This document shows, piece by piece, positions 32,987-42,395 of a stretch of 64,000 nucleotides of DNA. Numbering within the stretch: position 1 is the stretch's first letter; every line of letters begins with the position of its first letter. Made by a program: the position numbers and the translations under genes. A model generated the notes under the pieces. It did not search any database. It worked only from the letters and a program-made list of their open reading frames with translations, and was not told the DNA's origin. The DNA is from Bacillota bacterium (GTDB taxonomy: Bacteria > Bacillota > Clostridia > Christensenellales > Borkfalkiaceae), in contig JAHZBZ010000001.1 of NCBI GenBank assembly GCA_019423125.1, positions 84,406-148,405 of the forward strand. The letters are read 5' to 3'.

Positions 32987-35751
32987 ATGACAGAGAGAGA
33001 ACAAAAAAACGCAGCGAAAAACTTTTCCGATTATTGGAAAGATAAAGGATATGAAAAGGGCGAAAGTCAGCAGTTTTGGCTCTCGCTTTTAAGGAATGTT
33101 TTCGGCGTAGACAAGCCCGAGCAATTTATAGAATTTGAAGAGAAAGTCAAGCTTGATAACACGAGCTTTATCGACGGGCATATCCATTCAACGCACGTTC
33201 TTATAGAGCAGAAGAGTATAGATAAAGACCTGCGCAAGGGTATAAGGCAGTCTGACGGATCATATTTGACACCTTTTCAGCAGGCAAAACGTTATTCGGC
33301 AGAACTACCTTATTCTGAGCGCCCGCGTTGGATCGTCACTTGCAATTTTCGCGAGTTCTTGATCTATGATATGGAAAAGCCGACGGGGGAACCTGAAAGT
33401 TTGCTCCTTAAAGATTTGTCCAAAGAGTATTATCGTCTGAAATTCCTCGTGGATACGGGCAATGAGCAGATAAAAAGGGAAATGGAAATTTCCGTAAAGG
33501 CTGGCGAGATAGTCGGACTTTTGTATGATGAAATATTAAAGCAGTACAAAAACCCTGAAAGCAATGAAACGCTTAAAAGCCTTAATGCGCTCTGCGTCCG
33601 TCTTGTATTCTGCCTTTATGCGGAGGACAGCGGACTTTTCGGCGAGCACCTCAAATTCCACGATTATTTAAAGAGTTATGCCGTCAAAGACGTTCGCCGT
33701 GCGCTTATCGACCTTTTCAAAGTGCTCGATACAAAAACAGAAGAGCGCGACCCCTATCTGGATGATATGCTCGCCTCTTTTCCTTATGTGAATGGCGGAC
33801 TGTTTGCCGACGAAACAATAGAAATCCCTAATTTTAACGAAAAAATTATGGACCTTTTATTGTGTAAAGCAAGTGAAGAATTCGATTGGAGCGAAATTTC
33901 TCCGACCATCTTCGGCGCCGTATTTGAAAGCACCTTAAACCCCGAAACGCGCCGTTCCGGTGGAATGCATTATACCTCGATCGAGAATATCCATAAGGTA
34001 ATCGATCCGTTGTTTTTGGATGATTTGCGTGCAGAATTGGATTCTATCAAATCGATCAAAACGGAAAAGACGCGCGAACAAAAGCTTACAGAGTTTCAAA
34101 ACAAACTTGCTTCGCTTACTTTTCTCGATCCTGCGTGCGGTTCCGGAAATTTTTTGACGGAAACCTATCTTTCTTTGCGCCGACTTGAAAATGAAATGCT
34201 TCGATTGCGGCTCGGAAAACAGATGATTATGGGTGCGGTCAATCCGATTCGTGTTTCCATCGGGCAATTATATGGTATAGAAATCAATGATTTTGCTGTA
34301 ACAGTTGCGAAAACTGCACTTTGGATCGCCGAAAGTCAGATGATGAAGCAAACGGAAGAAATCGTCAATATGGACCTTGACTTCCTTCCTCTCAAATCTT
34401 ATGCCAACATCGTAGAAGGGAATGCTCTCCGCCTTGATTGGGAGAGTGTTGTCCCCAAGGACAAGCTCAATTACATAATGGGCAATCCTCCTTTCGTGGG
34501 AGCGCGTTGGATGAGTAAAGACCAGAAAGCGGACCTTCTATCAGTATTCGGAGATAAATGGAAAAACGCAGGTAATCTTGATTATGTTGCTTGCTGGTAT
34601 AAAAAATGTACCGAACTCATTAGGGGAACAAGTATAAAGGCGGCACTTGTTTCTACTAATTCAGTGACACAAGGTGAAAGTGTTGCAAATTTATGGAGAC
34701 CATTGTTTGCGGACGGAGTTCATATAGATTTTGCTCACCGCACTTTTCGTTGGGATAGCGAGGCGAGCATAAAGGCTCATGTTCATTGCGTAATTATAGG
34801 TTTTTCAACTGCATCCGATAGTAAACCGAAAGTAATTTATTCTTCCGAGCGCCCTCAGATAGCGCAAAATATTAACGGCTATCTTGTAGATGCTGCTAAT
34901 GTGTTTATCGATAAAAGAACCAACCCTATTTCTGATGTTCCACAAATATTTTTAGGTGGGCAACCGATAGATGGTGGCAATTTAACGTTGACGATTGAAG
35001 AGAAAGACGCTTTACTAAAGGAAGAACCGCAAGCTAAAGAATTTATCAGACCTTATATGATGGGGAAAGATTTTATTGACAGAAGACCTCGCTATTGTAT
35101 TTGGCTTGTAAATGCAAATCCATCGTTATTAAAAAAGTGTCCGCTTATTTTGGAACGGATAAAAAAGTACGCGAATTCCGTCTGTCTAGCTCAAGACAAA
35201 ATACCCTAAAAGCAGCAGAAACTCCAGCATTATTTGGTGCAGTTTTTGAGTGCAAGAGTGATTATATTGCCATTCCGAAAGTTTCGTCAGAAAATCGTCG
35301 ATATATACCTATAGATTTTTTATCCAAAAAAATCATTCCAGGCGATAAACTTTTTACAATGCAAAATGTATCACTGTATAATTTTGGTGTATTAACTTCT
35401 AATGTTCATATGGCTTGGATGCGCGCCGTATGTGGAAGATTAAAAAGTGATTATAGTTATTCCAACACCATAGTCTACAATAATTTTCCTTGGTGCAACC
35501 CTACGGAAGAGCAGAAGTTAAAGATAGAGAAGACCGCTCAGGAAATTTTAGACGCTCGCGCACTCTATCCCGAAAGCTCGCTTGCCGATTTGTATGACGA
35601 ACTGACTATGCCCGTAGAACTCCGCCGTGCCCATCAGCATAACGACAAGGCAGTAATGCAGGCATACGGCTTCTGGGGCAAACTCAATTCAGAGAGCGAA
35701 TGCGTCGCTGAACTTATGAAAATGTATCAGGAACTCACAAAGGGGAAGTAA
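32987..35751 (+). pseudogene. MmeI-like restriction–methyltransferase fusion, frameshifted at A6
   Basis: A single-chain type IIL enzyme: N-terminal PD-(D/E)xK nuclease (IDGHI…LIEQKS, E74/K76), helical linker, N6-adenine methyltransferase with DPACGSGNFL (~381-390) and NPPF (~500-503), then target recognition and C-terminal domains. The start is ATG 32987, because the promoter lies at 32963. The frame ends at 35209 after ILERIKK. The +1 frame carries the expected continuation (REFRLSSSRQ…, SSENRRYIPI, NVHMAWMRAVCGRLKSDY, YNNFPW, LYDELTMP) to 35751. One A is missing from the run at 35161-35166. The intact protein would be ~920 residues. The A-run makes phase variation or slippage possible, besides simple mutation or error. 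Confidence 0.85.
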
Positions 35752-36500
35752 TGTTTGAAACTTATTATTATATTGATGAAGAAAAAATTGATTGTTACTT
35801 AAGCGATTTTTATAGAAGTAAAAGAATAACAGGTAAAAGTTTTGGCGTTGAAGTAAATCTGCCTTTTATAAAAATATCAGCTGAAGGCGTAGCGGATAGA
35901 GATATAAGTAAGCTTTCATCTAGACAAAAGGTTATTCTTTTTGAAAGTATTTTAGATAAAAATGCGCTAGATATTTTCTTTGATCTGGACGACCCGAGAG
36001 TTGATGCTTCAACTATCATGTCGAATGTTTTTATAAAAATCAGAGGGACAATTAGTGTGCCCGAATTGGTTGGTAAAATAGACGGGGTGATAGATTTACT
36101 TAAAGGTAAAATTGGAGAACTTGCCTTAGAGCATTTAAGCGGTGACGAAAAAACTACTACCAAAAAGGTATTAGATATATTATCTGAAAATCATGAGTCC
36201 ATTCCGATAATTATATATAATCGCCATAAAACGATTGCAGCGATTACTTCAAATAACATTTTATCTAGTGAAGAACTTGATTTCTGGGATGATGTTTCAG
36301 AAGAGTGCGAGATTATAGCAAAAGTAACAAAAAACTGTTATGACTCTGGCACAATAAAGGTTTTCGATATCGGCAAATCTTATTTCCGATTGAATAGAAC
36401 GGTGAGACGCTCCATCTCTAATTATGATGAGGACGAACGATATAACATATTTGAGAAAGGGGTACATTTTAAAGTTGAGATCATATCTATAAAGAAATAG
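35751..36500 (+). CDS. Hypothetical protein coupled to the MmeI-like gene
   Basis: A 249-residue soluble protein. Its ATG shares a base with the stop of the restriction-modification gene (TAATG). It begins METYYYIDEEKIDCYLSDFY-like (MFETYYYIDEEK), a start seen in DUF6414-type proteins, though I hold that assignment loosely. The middle has a Gly/Leu-rich helix region (VGKIDGVIDLLKGKIG). Translational coupling suggests an accessory role to the methyltransferase or a separate defence protein. Confidence 0.5.
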   Translation: MFETYYYIDEEKIDCYLSDFYRSKRITGKSFGVEVNLPFIKISAEGVADRDISKLSSRQKVILFESILDKNALDIFFDLDDPRVDASTIMSNVFIKIRGTISVPELVGKIDGVIDLLKGKIGELALEHLSGDEKTTTKKVLDILSENHESIPIIIYNRHKTIAAITSNNILSSEELDFWDDVSEECEIIAKVTKNCYDSGTIKVFDIGKSYFRLNRTVRRSISNYDEDERYNIFEKGVHFKVEIISIKK

Positions 36501-36518
36501 ATTTATACAAAGTTAAAT

Positions 36519-38015
36519 ATGAATGCAGTAATTTACGCCCGATATTCGAGCGACAACCAGCGTGAAGAGAGTATCGAAGGTCAGATCCGAGATTGCAGAA
36601 CTTACGCTGAATACAACGGAATAGATATTGTCGGCGAGTACATAGACCGCGCTTTTTCGGCGAAGACAGACGACCGTCCCGACTTTCAACGCATGGTCTC
36701 TGACAGCTCTAAAAAGCTGTTCGACGTCGTCCTTGTCTGGAAGTTGGACAGGTTTGCCCGTAACCGTTATGATTCTGCCTTTTATCGATATACTCTTCGC
36801 AAGAATGGTGTCAGGCTCATTTCCGTCAAGGAAAACATTTCGGATGGACCCGAAGGTATTATTCTTGAATCTATGATTGAGGGTATGGCGGAATATTACT
36901 CCGCAAACCTCTCCCAGAATGTCAAACGAGGTTTCCGAGAAAACGCACTCAAGGGTAAATGGAACGGAGGTGCGGTTCCTTTCGGTTACAAAGTTGTTGA
37001 CCACAGGCTGGCGATCGACGAAGGCAGCGCGCCCATCGTAAGGTTAATGTTCGAGATGTGTGCGGACGGCAAGACCGCCAAAGAGGTGTATGTCTATCTC
37101 AAAGAAAAGCACGTATGCCGCGCTAGCGGAAAACCTATCGGCTACACGACTGTACTTTATATACTTGGCAGCCGCACCTATATAGGCGAATACAATCATT
37201 CCGGCGTTGTCATAGAGAACGGCGTTCCCGCAATCATTTCTAAGGATACATTCGAGAAAGTACAAGAAACATTGAAAAAGAATTCTATTGCTCCTGCCGC
37301 CCATAATGAGGGTAATGATTATCTTCTTACTACTCACCTTTATTGCGGTAAATGCGGCGCATTGATGACGGCATATTCAGGCACGAGTCAGAACGGCAAT
37401 GTCTATCGCTACTATATCTGCAATCGCACCCGAAAGCATGAGTGCGACAAAAAGAAGGTAGAAAAGGATAAGATCGAAGATTTTGTCGTCGCCAAGACAA
37501 TGGAGTTCTTGAGGAAGGACGAAATCATCGAACGCTTAGCTGATCTGCTCTATAACCTGCAGTACGAGGAAAATACTCTTTTGCCAAGGCTGGAAAGTCA
37601 ACTCGCCGAAAGGACAAAAGAAATAGACAACATCGTAACGGCTATACAGAAAGGTGTGGCATCCGACGCTCTCCTTCAAAGACTCAATGAGCTTGAGGAA
37701 AACAAACGAGCGTTAGAAGATGAAATAAAAAAAGAACAGGCGGAACGGCCGTTGTTCACCAAAGATCAGTTCAGAATGGCTCTTTATAACTTCCGCAAGA
37801 TCGACACGACTACCAAGGAAGGCAAAGCCAAACTGATCGATACATTCATCGACAGAATTTATCTGTACGATGACCATATAAAAATCATCTATAATATAAA
37901 CGGCAAGGATGAAGAAATTTCACTTGACGAGTTGGAAAGTTCGAAAGGGCCACAAAGTGGTCAGCCACTGGCGCTATATATTGTGCAATATCGTTTGTAT
38001 ATACACAAGATATAG
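36519..38015 (+). CDS. Large serine recombinase
   Basis: A 498-residue site-specific recombinase. Resolvase catalytic domain at 1-145 (nucleophile S10 in YARYSSDNQ; WKLDRFARNRYD), recombinase domain at ~160-265 (VPFGYKVVDHRLAIDE), zinc ribbon CGKCG/CNRTRKHECDK at ~275-320, and a coiled coil at ~350-410. It resembles the remnant at 59611 (about two-thirds identical in the C-terminal part). The last residues (ALYIVQYRLYIHKI) replace the normal end (SGGQPF-stop) and are encoded by sequence that belongs to the neighbouring integrase element, so the gene's natural 3' end seems to be an insertion target. Confidence 0.9.
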   Translation: MNAVIYARYSSDNQREESIEGQIRDCRTYAEYNGIDIVGEYIDRAFSAKTDDRPDFQRMVSDSSKKLFDVVLVWKLDRFARNRYDSAFYRYTLRKNGVRLISVKENISDGPEGIILESMIEGMAEYYSANLSQNVKRGFRENALKGKWNGGAVPFGYKVVDHRLAIDEGSAPIVRLMFEMCADGKTAKEVYVYLKEKHVCRASGKPIGYTTVLYILGSRTYIGEYNHSGVVIENGVPAIISKDTFEKVQETLKKNSIAPAAHNEGNDYLLTTHLYCGKCGALMTAYSGTSQNGNVYRYYICNRTRKHECDKKKVEKDKIEDFVVAKTMEFLRKDEIIERLADLLYNLQYEENTLLPRLESQLAERTKEIDNIVTAIQKGVASDALLQRLNELEENKRALEDEIKKEQAERPLFTKDQFRMALYNFRKIDTTTKEGKAKLIDTFIDRIYLYDDHIKIIYNINGKDEEISLDELESSKGPQSGQPLALYIVQYRLYIHKI

Positions 38016-38094
38016 CGTCTTATTTATTGCTTACAAACTTTTATGCAGGAAATTGTGGGGTAGTTTGTGGGGTAAATTGTGGGGTAAAACAGGC
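37972..38094. repeat. Probable att region and arm repeats of the 38156 integrase
   Basis: Right after GGTCAGCCA in the recombinase gene comes GGCGCTATATATTGTG, which also occurs inverted beside att copy 1 (about 1766-1781). Three TTGTGGGGTA repeats follow at 38055, 38068 and 38080, like the TGGGG repeats at the ends of islands 1 and 2. These look like the core-flanking and arm sites of the integrase that begins at 38156. Confidence 0.45.
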
Positions 38095-38155
38095 AGAAAA
38101 CAAGCCGCGGGAATGCGGCTTATTTCTCTTTTACCTTTCGCAGATATTGAGATTG

Positions 38156-39463
38156 TCAAAGTTCGTAGTGTATTTTCTGAGCCTCGTTGTAGAGGTATTC
38201 TTCGGAGTAGTCGGTATAGCCCCTATCCACGGCGGAGGTCTTGACGTCTCTGTCAAAGGAATGCCCCGCCCAGAGCATGACCGCCTCTAAATTACATCCA
38301 GCCTCTTTTGCCCTGGTAATGAAGGTATATCTGAGTTCGTGGGGATGATGCTCGGGAAACAGCCTCTTGAACGTCGTCTGTATCGTACTCAGGTTTATAG
38401 ATTTTGCTTTTTCAAAATTGACGTAAGGGAGAACCTTTCTAAGCATCGGGGAGAAGGGGATCTTGCGTTCGACTTCTACTCTTCCCTGTCTTTGTTTGCT
38501 CGTGGTGCAGACGAGGAAGTTCTCTTCCGTGCGTATGGATTTGAGTTCGCTTCTGCGCAAGCCGCAATAGAGCATGACGAGCAAAGCACTCGAAGCGGCA
38601 TTGTCTTTGTGGGAAACGCAGAACTCCACGAGAGTCTTTTCTTCGGCTTTTGTGAGTGCCGAGCCTTTCTTGTTTTCATGATAGGGCAGGACGATCTTCT
38701 TCATGGGAGAGACGAACCCGAGATCGTCTGCGGCAAGGTCAAAGATGCAGGAGAAAGCGAGGTGCAGCTTCTCAGCCGTCCTGAATTTCCCTTCGTCCAC
38801 GAAGCGGAACAGATATTCCTGTATCCTGGAGCGGGTCATATCTTTGAGGGGCACGCCGGCGAAGTCTTTTTGGAAGTGGCAATTGCTTATGCGTTCGTAT
38901 TCCTGATATGTACGCGGTTTGACCGTCTGCTTTTTGAGGGCGAGCCATTGTGCAACGTAGTCGGTGAAGAGAACGGACTGCAATGCCTCCCGCTGCGGGG
39001 ACGGCGGTGTTGCGGATTGAGCCGCGGGCTGAGGTTGGAAAGAATAATTCGGTAAAGGATCATAGCGTGACTTGGGAGAGCGAGGGCAGTCGGGGTGAAG
39101 CAGGAGATACTGCTCCATTTCATAGAGGAACCGCGCTTTTAAAGTATCGAGGTCTTTGGCGGCGACGTAGAGTTTAATGCCGTCTCTGCGGAATTGGACT
39201 TCGTAAACGCCTTTATGGAAACGGTAAGTAACGATCCTGTCTTTGCAGACGAAATAGTTTTTGAGTTTATCGGACATGGAATTCAGCTCCCGATTGGAAA
39301 ATTTGAGAAAACCGCTTGTCTTTTTCTTTTTGGGTTTCCCATAGGACAAGACGGAACGTACGGCGGCGAGGGCAGCGGAAGAAGCCGCTTTGGCAATGGT
39401 GTCCGAAAGCAGCCGTTGCGCGTCCCCGCCGGGTATGGAATTGAGAAGGTCGAATTGTTCCAT
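38156..39463 (-). CDS. Tyrosine recombinase / integrase
   Basis: About 435 residues from ATG 39463 (a neighbouring ATG 3 bp earlier, behind AGGAGA, is possible). Same architecture as the integrases of islands 1 and 2: arm-binding ~60-120, core-binding ~170-260, catalytic domain with Arg in LYCGLRRSEL, HELRYTF (H375/R378), AGHS (H401) and nucleophile Y416 in RGYTDYS. The ending differs (VDRGYTDYSEEY), matching the integrase remnant at 60352. It is convergent with the serine recombinase gene, and its att site is probably that gene's 3' end. Confidence 0.9.
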   Translation of the reverse strand: MEQFDLLNSIPGGDAQRLLSDTIAKAASSAALAAVRSVLSYGKPKKKKTSGFLKFSNRELNSMSDKLKNYFVCKDRIVTYRFHKGVYEVQFRRDGIKLYVAAKDLDTLKARFLYEMEQYLLLHPDCPRSPKSRYDPLPNYSFQPQPAAQSATPPSPQREALQSVLFTDYVAQWLALKKQTVKPRTYQEYERISNCHFQKDFAGVPLKDMTRSRIQEYLFRFVDEGKFRTAEKLHLAFSCIFDLAADDLGFVSPMKKIVLPYHENKKGSALTKAEEKTLVEFCVSHKDNAASSALLVMLYCGLRRSELKSIRTEENFLVCTTSKQRQGRVEVERKIPFSPMLRKVLPYVNFEKAKSINLSTIQTTFKRLFPEHHPHELRYTFITRAKEAGCNLEAVMLWAGHSFDRDVKTSAVDRGYTDYSEEYLYNEAQKIHYEL

Positions 39464-39654
39464 CATTCTCCTGAGCCGAAAACAGAAAATAACAATCGCG
39501 CGGATTGCGCTTTGCGAATTCAATGATACTCGTTTTCGTAGGAAAAAGATAGCGCATATTCTAAGCTAAAACCGCAACTTTTGTTGACAAAACCGAAACT
39601 AAATGTACCCAAAGTGGATAAAAAGTTACCCTGATTGTCGGTTGACGGTATAAC

Positions 39655-39692
39655 GGAAAAGCAACCGTTTTGAAACGATTGCTTTTCAAGGG
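39655..39692. terminator. Bidirectional terminator
   Basis: GAAAAGCAACCGTTTT pairs with GAAACGATTGCTTTTC (one mismatch), with A-rich and T-rich flanks. It lies between the 3' end of the sigma-like gene and the integrase gene. Confidence 0.6.
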
Positions 39693-39713
39693 GATATGAG
39701 GTTGAACGGCATA

Positions 39714-40382
39714 TCAAAAAGATCCGTACAGAGTATAATATCTTTGCCTGATGCTCGCTTTCCTGTGGTTTATCGTGCCTCTGCCGATACCGAGTTCGGC
39801 GCAGACTTCGGCTTGCCTCATGCCGTTCATGTAGCAGTTCAAGATAGCGAGTTCCAGAGCGGATAACTGTAACGCCGCTACAAGTTCATCGTATTTGCTG
39901 TAATCGGTCTGTTCTTGATCAAAGCAGTTCACCGGATCCATCGGCAGCGCCTTATAGTCCGTAAAGTCTATGTATTCGACCTGTTTATGCCTGTCCGGTC
40001 TGTTGCGCAAACCGTCAATAAAACGGTCTACTTCGCGGTAGCACGCAAGTTTGATTGTGATTTCTTTTCCTTTGCGGTCTTTCCCGTAAATTTCATGAAC
40101 TGTCCTGCCCATAAATTGATACAGGAAGCACATAGCCGTCTGCGCGCAATCATATCCGTCCGATACGATATAGTCTATCTCTCCCATGTGGTGCAAGTCT
40201 TTGATCAACCCGATATAGAGTTTGTCCGCGATTTTCATATCGTACTTTTTCACGGTGCGCAATGCCTGCAACGCGATCATCTCGCCCATGAGTTTGATGT
40301 TCTCGGCAGAGATAGGCTCTTCAAATAATTCCAGCTCATTTTTGTACTTTCCTTTTGAGAACTTGGTTACCAACATTTCCAT
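39714..40382 (-). CDS. Sigma-factor-like regulator
   Basis: A 222-residue protein. ATG 40382 behind GGAGGTG; the longer frame upstream lacks a ribosome site. The C-terminal helix-turn-helix (LELAILNCYMNGMRQAEVCAELGIGRGTINHRKASI) is of sigma region 4 type. The upstream part is helical and has no clear region 2. It occupies the place next to an integrase where islands 1 and 2 have mobilization genes and larger sigma-like proteins. It probably controls genes of the same element. Confidence 0.7.
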   Translation of the reverse strand: MEMLVTKFSKGKYKNELELFEEPISAENIKLMGEMIALQALRTVKKYDMKIADKLYIGLIKDLHHMGEIDYIVSDGYDCAQTAMCFLYQFMGRTVHEIYGKDRKGKEITIKLACYREVDRFIDGLRNRPDRHKQVEYIDFTDYKALPMDPVNCFDQEQTDYSKYDELVAALQLSALELAILNCYMNGMRQAEVCAELGIGRGTINHRKASIRQRYYTLYGSF

Positions 40383-40546
40383 TTTGGATACACCTCCGAA
40401 TTTGATTTTGCCTTTTTCGGGCAAAAGGCGGAGGAGCATAGGACGGTAGAAATTCTGAACTCTGAAAGGCTGTATGCGGAAGTCAACGGGAAAAGCCAAA
40501 ATCGTTGTATACGTATAGAGGAAAATAGTACCAAATCATGGGAAAA

Positions 40547-40580
40547 GCCGAGCAAGGCAACAACCTTGCTCGGCTTAAAA
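40547..40580. terminator. Strong hairpin terminator
   Basis: GCCGAGCAAGG pairs perfectly with CCTTGCTCGGC across a six-base loop, followed by TTAAAATTTT. It stands ~165 bp upstream of the sigma-like gene and may end a transcript from either side. Confidence 0.7.
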
Positions 40581-40742
40581 TTTTAGTATTGAAAGTTTTC
40601 AGCAACGATTTTGCGGACGTTGACTTCCGCGAAGGCCTATGCTACCATAGCCGACCGAAAAAGCAAAATTCGGAGGGGAAGAGCAAAATACGGAAAAACA
40701 GAAAGCATGGAAAGGTAAGGAATCGGAAAGCGCAGAAAGAAA

Positions 40743-41064
40743 GCGCACGCGGCGGGGAAAAGCGGCAGCCGATCCCGAGCGGGTTAGCAGGGACGGCTCC
40801 GCTCCCCGCCGCGCGTTTCGTCCCGCAAACGAGTTTAATGTTTTCGTTGCTTTTGTGCGATAAAAAATTGAGCGGTTAAGAGGTCGATTTGTTTGTGAAA
40901 GTGTGTGCGCTTGGTCGGCGCCCGCGCGAGGGCGTAGCCTGAAGCTCAGCCGAGGGGGCCCCTTTAGGGGTTTCGGCTGATGGCGAAGCGCGAGGGTGAC
41001 TTTGCGGCGTTAGCCGCAAAGTCACCCGAAGGCCGCCGCTTGTTAATAACCAAGCGCACACACT
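40743..41064. ncRNA. Candidate large structured RNA (two domains)
   Basis: Domain 1: CGCGGCGGGGA (40748-40758) pairs perfectly with TCCCCGCCGCG (40803-40813) and encloses AGCCG/CGGCT and a CCCGAGCGGG hairpin. Domain 2: AGTGTGTGCGCTTGGT (40900-40915) pairs over 16 bp with ACCAAGCGCACACACT (41049-41064). It encloses TCAGCCGA/TCGGCTGA (40946-40980, capped by CCCC-TTTA-GGGG) and a 15-bp perfect hairpin GGGTGACTTTGCGGC/GCCGCAAAGTCACCC (40994-41027). GC content is far above the flanks. No protein-like frame crosses it convincingly. Strand is unknown. It resembles an ornate non-coding RNA or a folded DNA element. I do not recognise the family. Confidence 0.55.
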
Positions 41065-41599
41065 GCAGCCATTTGCATTTTTGAGGTGCATTTTCGAGAC
41101 ATAAAAACGGCATGATTTTCGGGCGCAAAACAGGTCTTTGAGAGGGGTGTTTGGCGATGTTATTCGCCGGACTTTGGGGTGTAATGGTGGTGAAGGACGC
41201 TGTGCTTTGGGGAAGAAGTTAAAATAAGCCCTCAAAAGGAAAACAAGTGTTTGCAAAGAGGTTTAATCGGAAAAGGCTCTCTAGTGGCGGCAAGAGGGCA
41301 GGGAGAGCGAGTTTCGGGCGTTTGAAGAAGGCTTTGCTTGTTTGCATTGCATCTTATGACGAACTGCCCATCACTGATCCTAAGCTCGTCAGTTCCTTGC
41401 TGCCAATGCTTCCATGGCTTCGGGTATATGATTGCAGCGTGATAAAATTTTTCACTGCATGAAGTAGCTGTAGAAAGAAGATCGCTTTCTTGAAAAAGTG
41501 CTTTTTTTATGCTATAATAGTTATAAAAGAGATTAAAAATAGCTGTTTGGGCGTGCAGAATGATGTAGGCCGCATCAAGTTTTTTACAAAGGAGCATTG
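41065..41599. other. Gene-free stretch before the two-component operon
   Basis: No coding frame with a ribosome site or family resemblance. CTTGCTG/CAGCAAG-like partial repeats and AT-rich segments only. Confidence 0.4.
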
Positions 41600-41668
41600 C
41601 ATAGTAGGCAAAAAAAATGACATAGTAGGAAATATAAGATAGACAAATTACTTTAAGGTAGATAAAAT
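41600..41668 (+). promoter_or_regulatory. LytTR operator pair and promoter of the regulator operon
   Basis: CATAGTAGG at 41600-41608 and 41621-41629: 9-bp direct repeats with a 12-bp gap, 21 bp start to start, the layout used by AgrA-type LytTR regulators. Ten bases later a promoter begins: TAGACA (41640-41645), 17-bp spacer, TAAAAT (41663-41668). The same arrangement precedes the glycosidase gene at 43874. Confidence 0.8.
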
Positions 41669-41687
41669 TTATACGGGAGAAGATAAA

Positions 41688-42395
41688 ATGATGAAGATTG
41701 CCGTATTAGAAGACGAACAGGAGCCTCTAGATGCATTGCTCAGTTGTTTGGATAGATACCAAAAGAGCGGGGGAGAAGAACTGGAGCTCAAAGTCTTTTC
41801 CAGTGCTATGGATTTTATTAGCGGATTTAAGGCGGAATATGATTTACTGTTTTTAGATATTAAAATGCCGTTACTCGATGGAATGGAGGTAGCTGAAAAA
41901 GTAAGGGAAAAAGATCCATATGTTTTGATTGTATTCGTTACGAATATGCAGCAGTATGCTTTAAAAGGGTATTCCGTCAATGCCTATGATTTCATTGTAA
42001 AGCCGGTCAGTTACTATGCAATAGACACGCTTATGAAAAAAGTTGCGGTTCTTGTTGGGGCAAGGCGGAATGAATCAATTACGGTGCGTAGCGCGGGCGG
42101 CGTTAAAAAGATCCCCGTTGCATCAATTCTTTATGTAGATGTTTGGCATCATAAATTAACTTATCATACACAGAACGGGAACATCGAGTGTTGGGGAAGC
42201 CTAGCTGAGACAGAAAAACTGTTACCGAAAGGATGGTTTGCCTACTGTGGCGCCGGCGTTTTGGTGCATTTGAAGCATGTCGATGCCATCGAGGGGGAAG
42301 AAGTCATTGTAAATGGGACGCGACTCAAGATCAGTCGTCTGCGCAAAAAGGATTTTATGGCAGAGTTTGCTGCCTATTTAGGGAGTAGCGTGTAA
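41688..42395 (+). CDS. LytTR-family response regulator
   Basis: A 235-residue regulator. Receiver domain 1-120 with acidic pocket E8/D9, phospho-acceptor D57 (LLFLDIKMP) and K in IVKPVSYYA. LytTR DNA-binding domain from ~135 to the end (VRSAGGVKKIPVASILYVDVWHHKLTYH). It begins ATGATG behind GGGAGAAG. Its stop overlaps the start of the kinase gene. The paired 9-bp repeats before its own operon and before the first GH3 gene are likely binding sites, implying positive autoregulation and control of the glycosidases. Confidence 0.92.
   Translation: MMKIAVLEDEQEPLDALLSCLDRYQKSGGEELELKVFSSAMDFISGFKAEYDLLFLDIKMPLLDGMEVAEKVREKDPYVLIVFVTNMQQYALKGYSVNAYDFIVKPVSYYAIDTLMKKVAVLVGARRNESITVRSAGGVKKIPVASILYVDVWHHKLTYHTQNGNIECWGSLAETEKLLPKGWFAYCGAGVLVHLKHVDAIEGEEVIVNGTRLKISRLRKKDFMAEFAAYLGSSV

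Noticed and set aside
40876..41256. 126-codon minus-strand frame
   Set aside because: It spans the GC-rich stem-loops, is low-complexity (Pro/Ser/Arg), and has no ribosome site. RNA or DNA structure explains it better.
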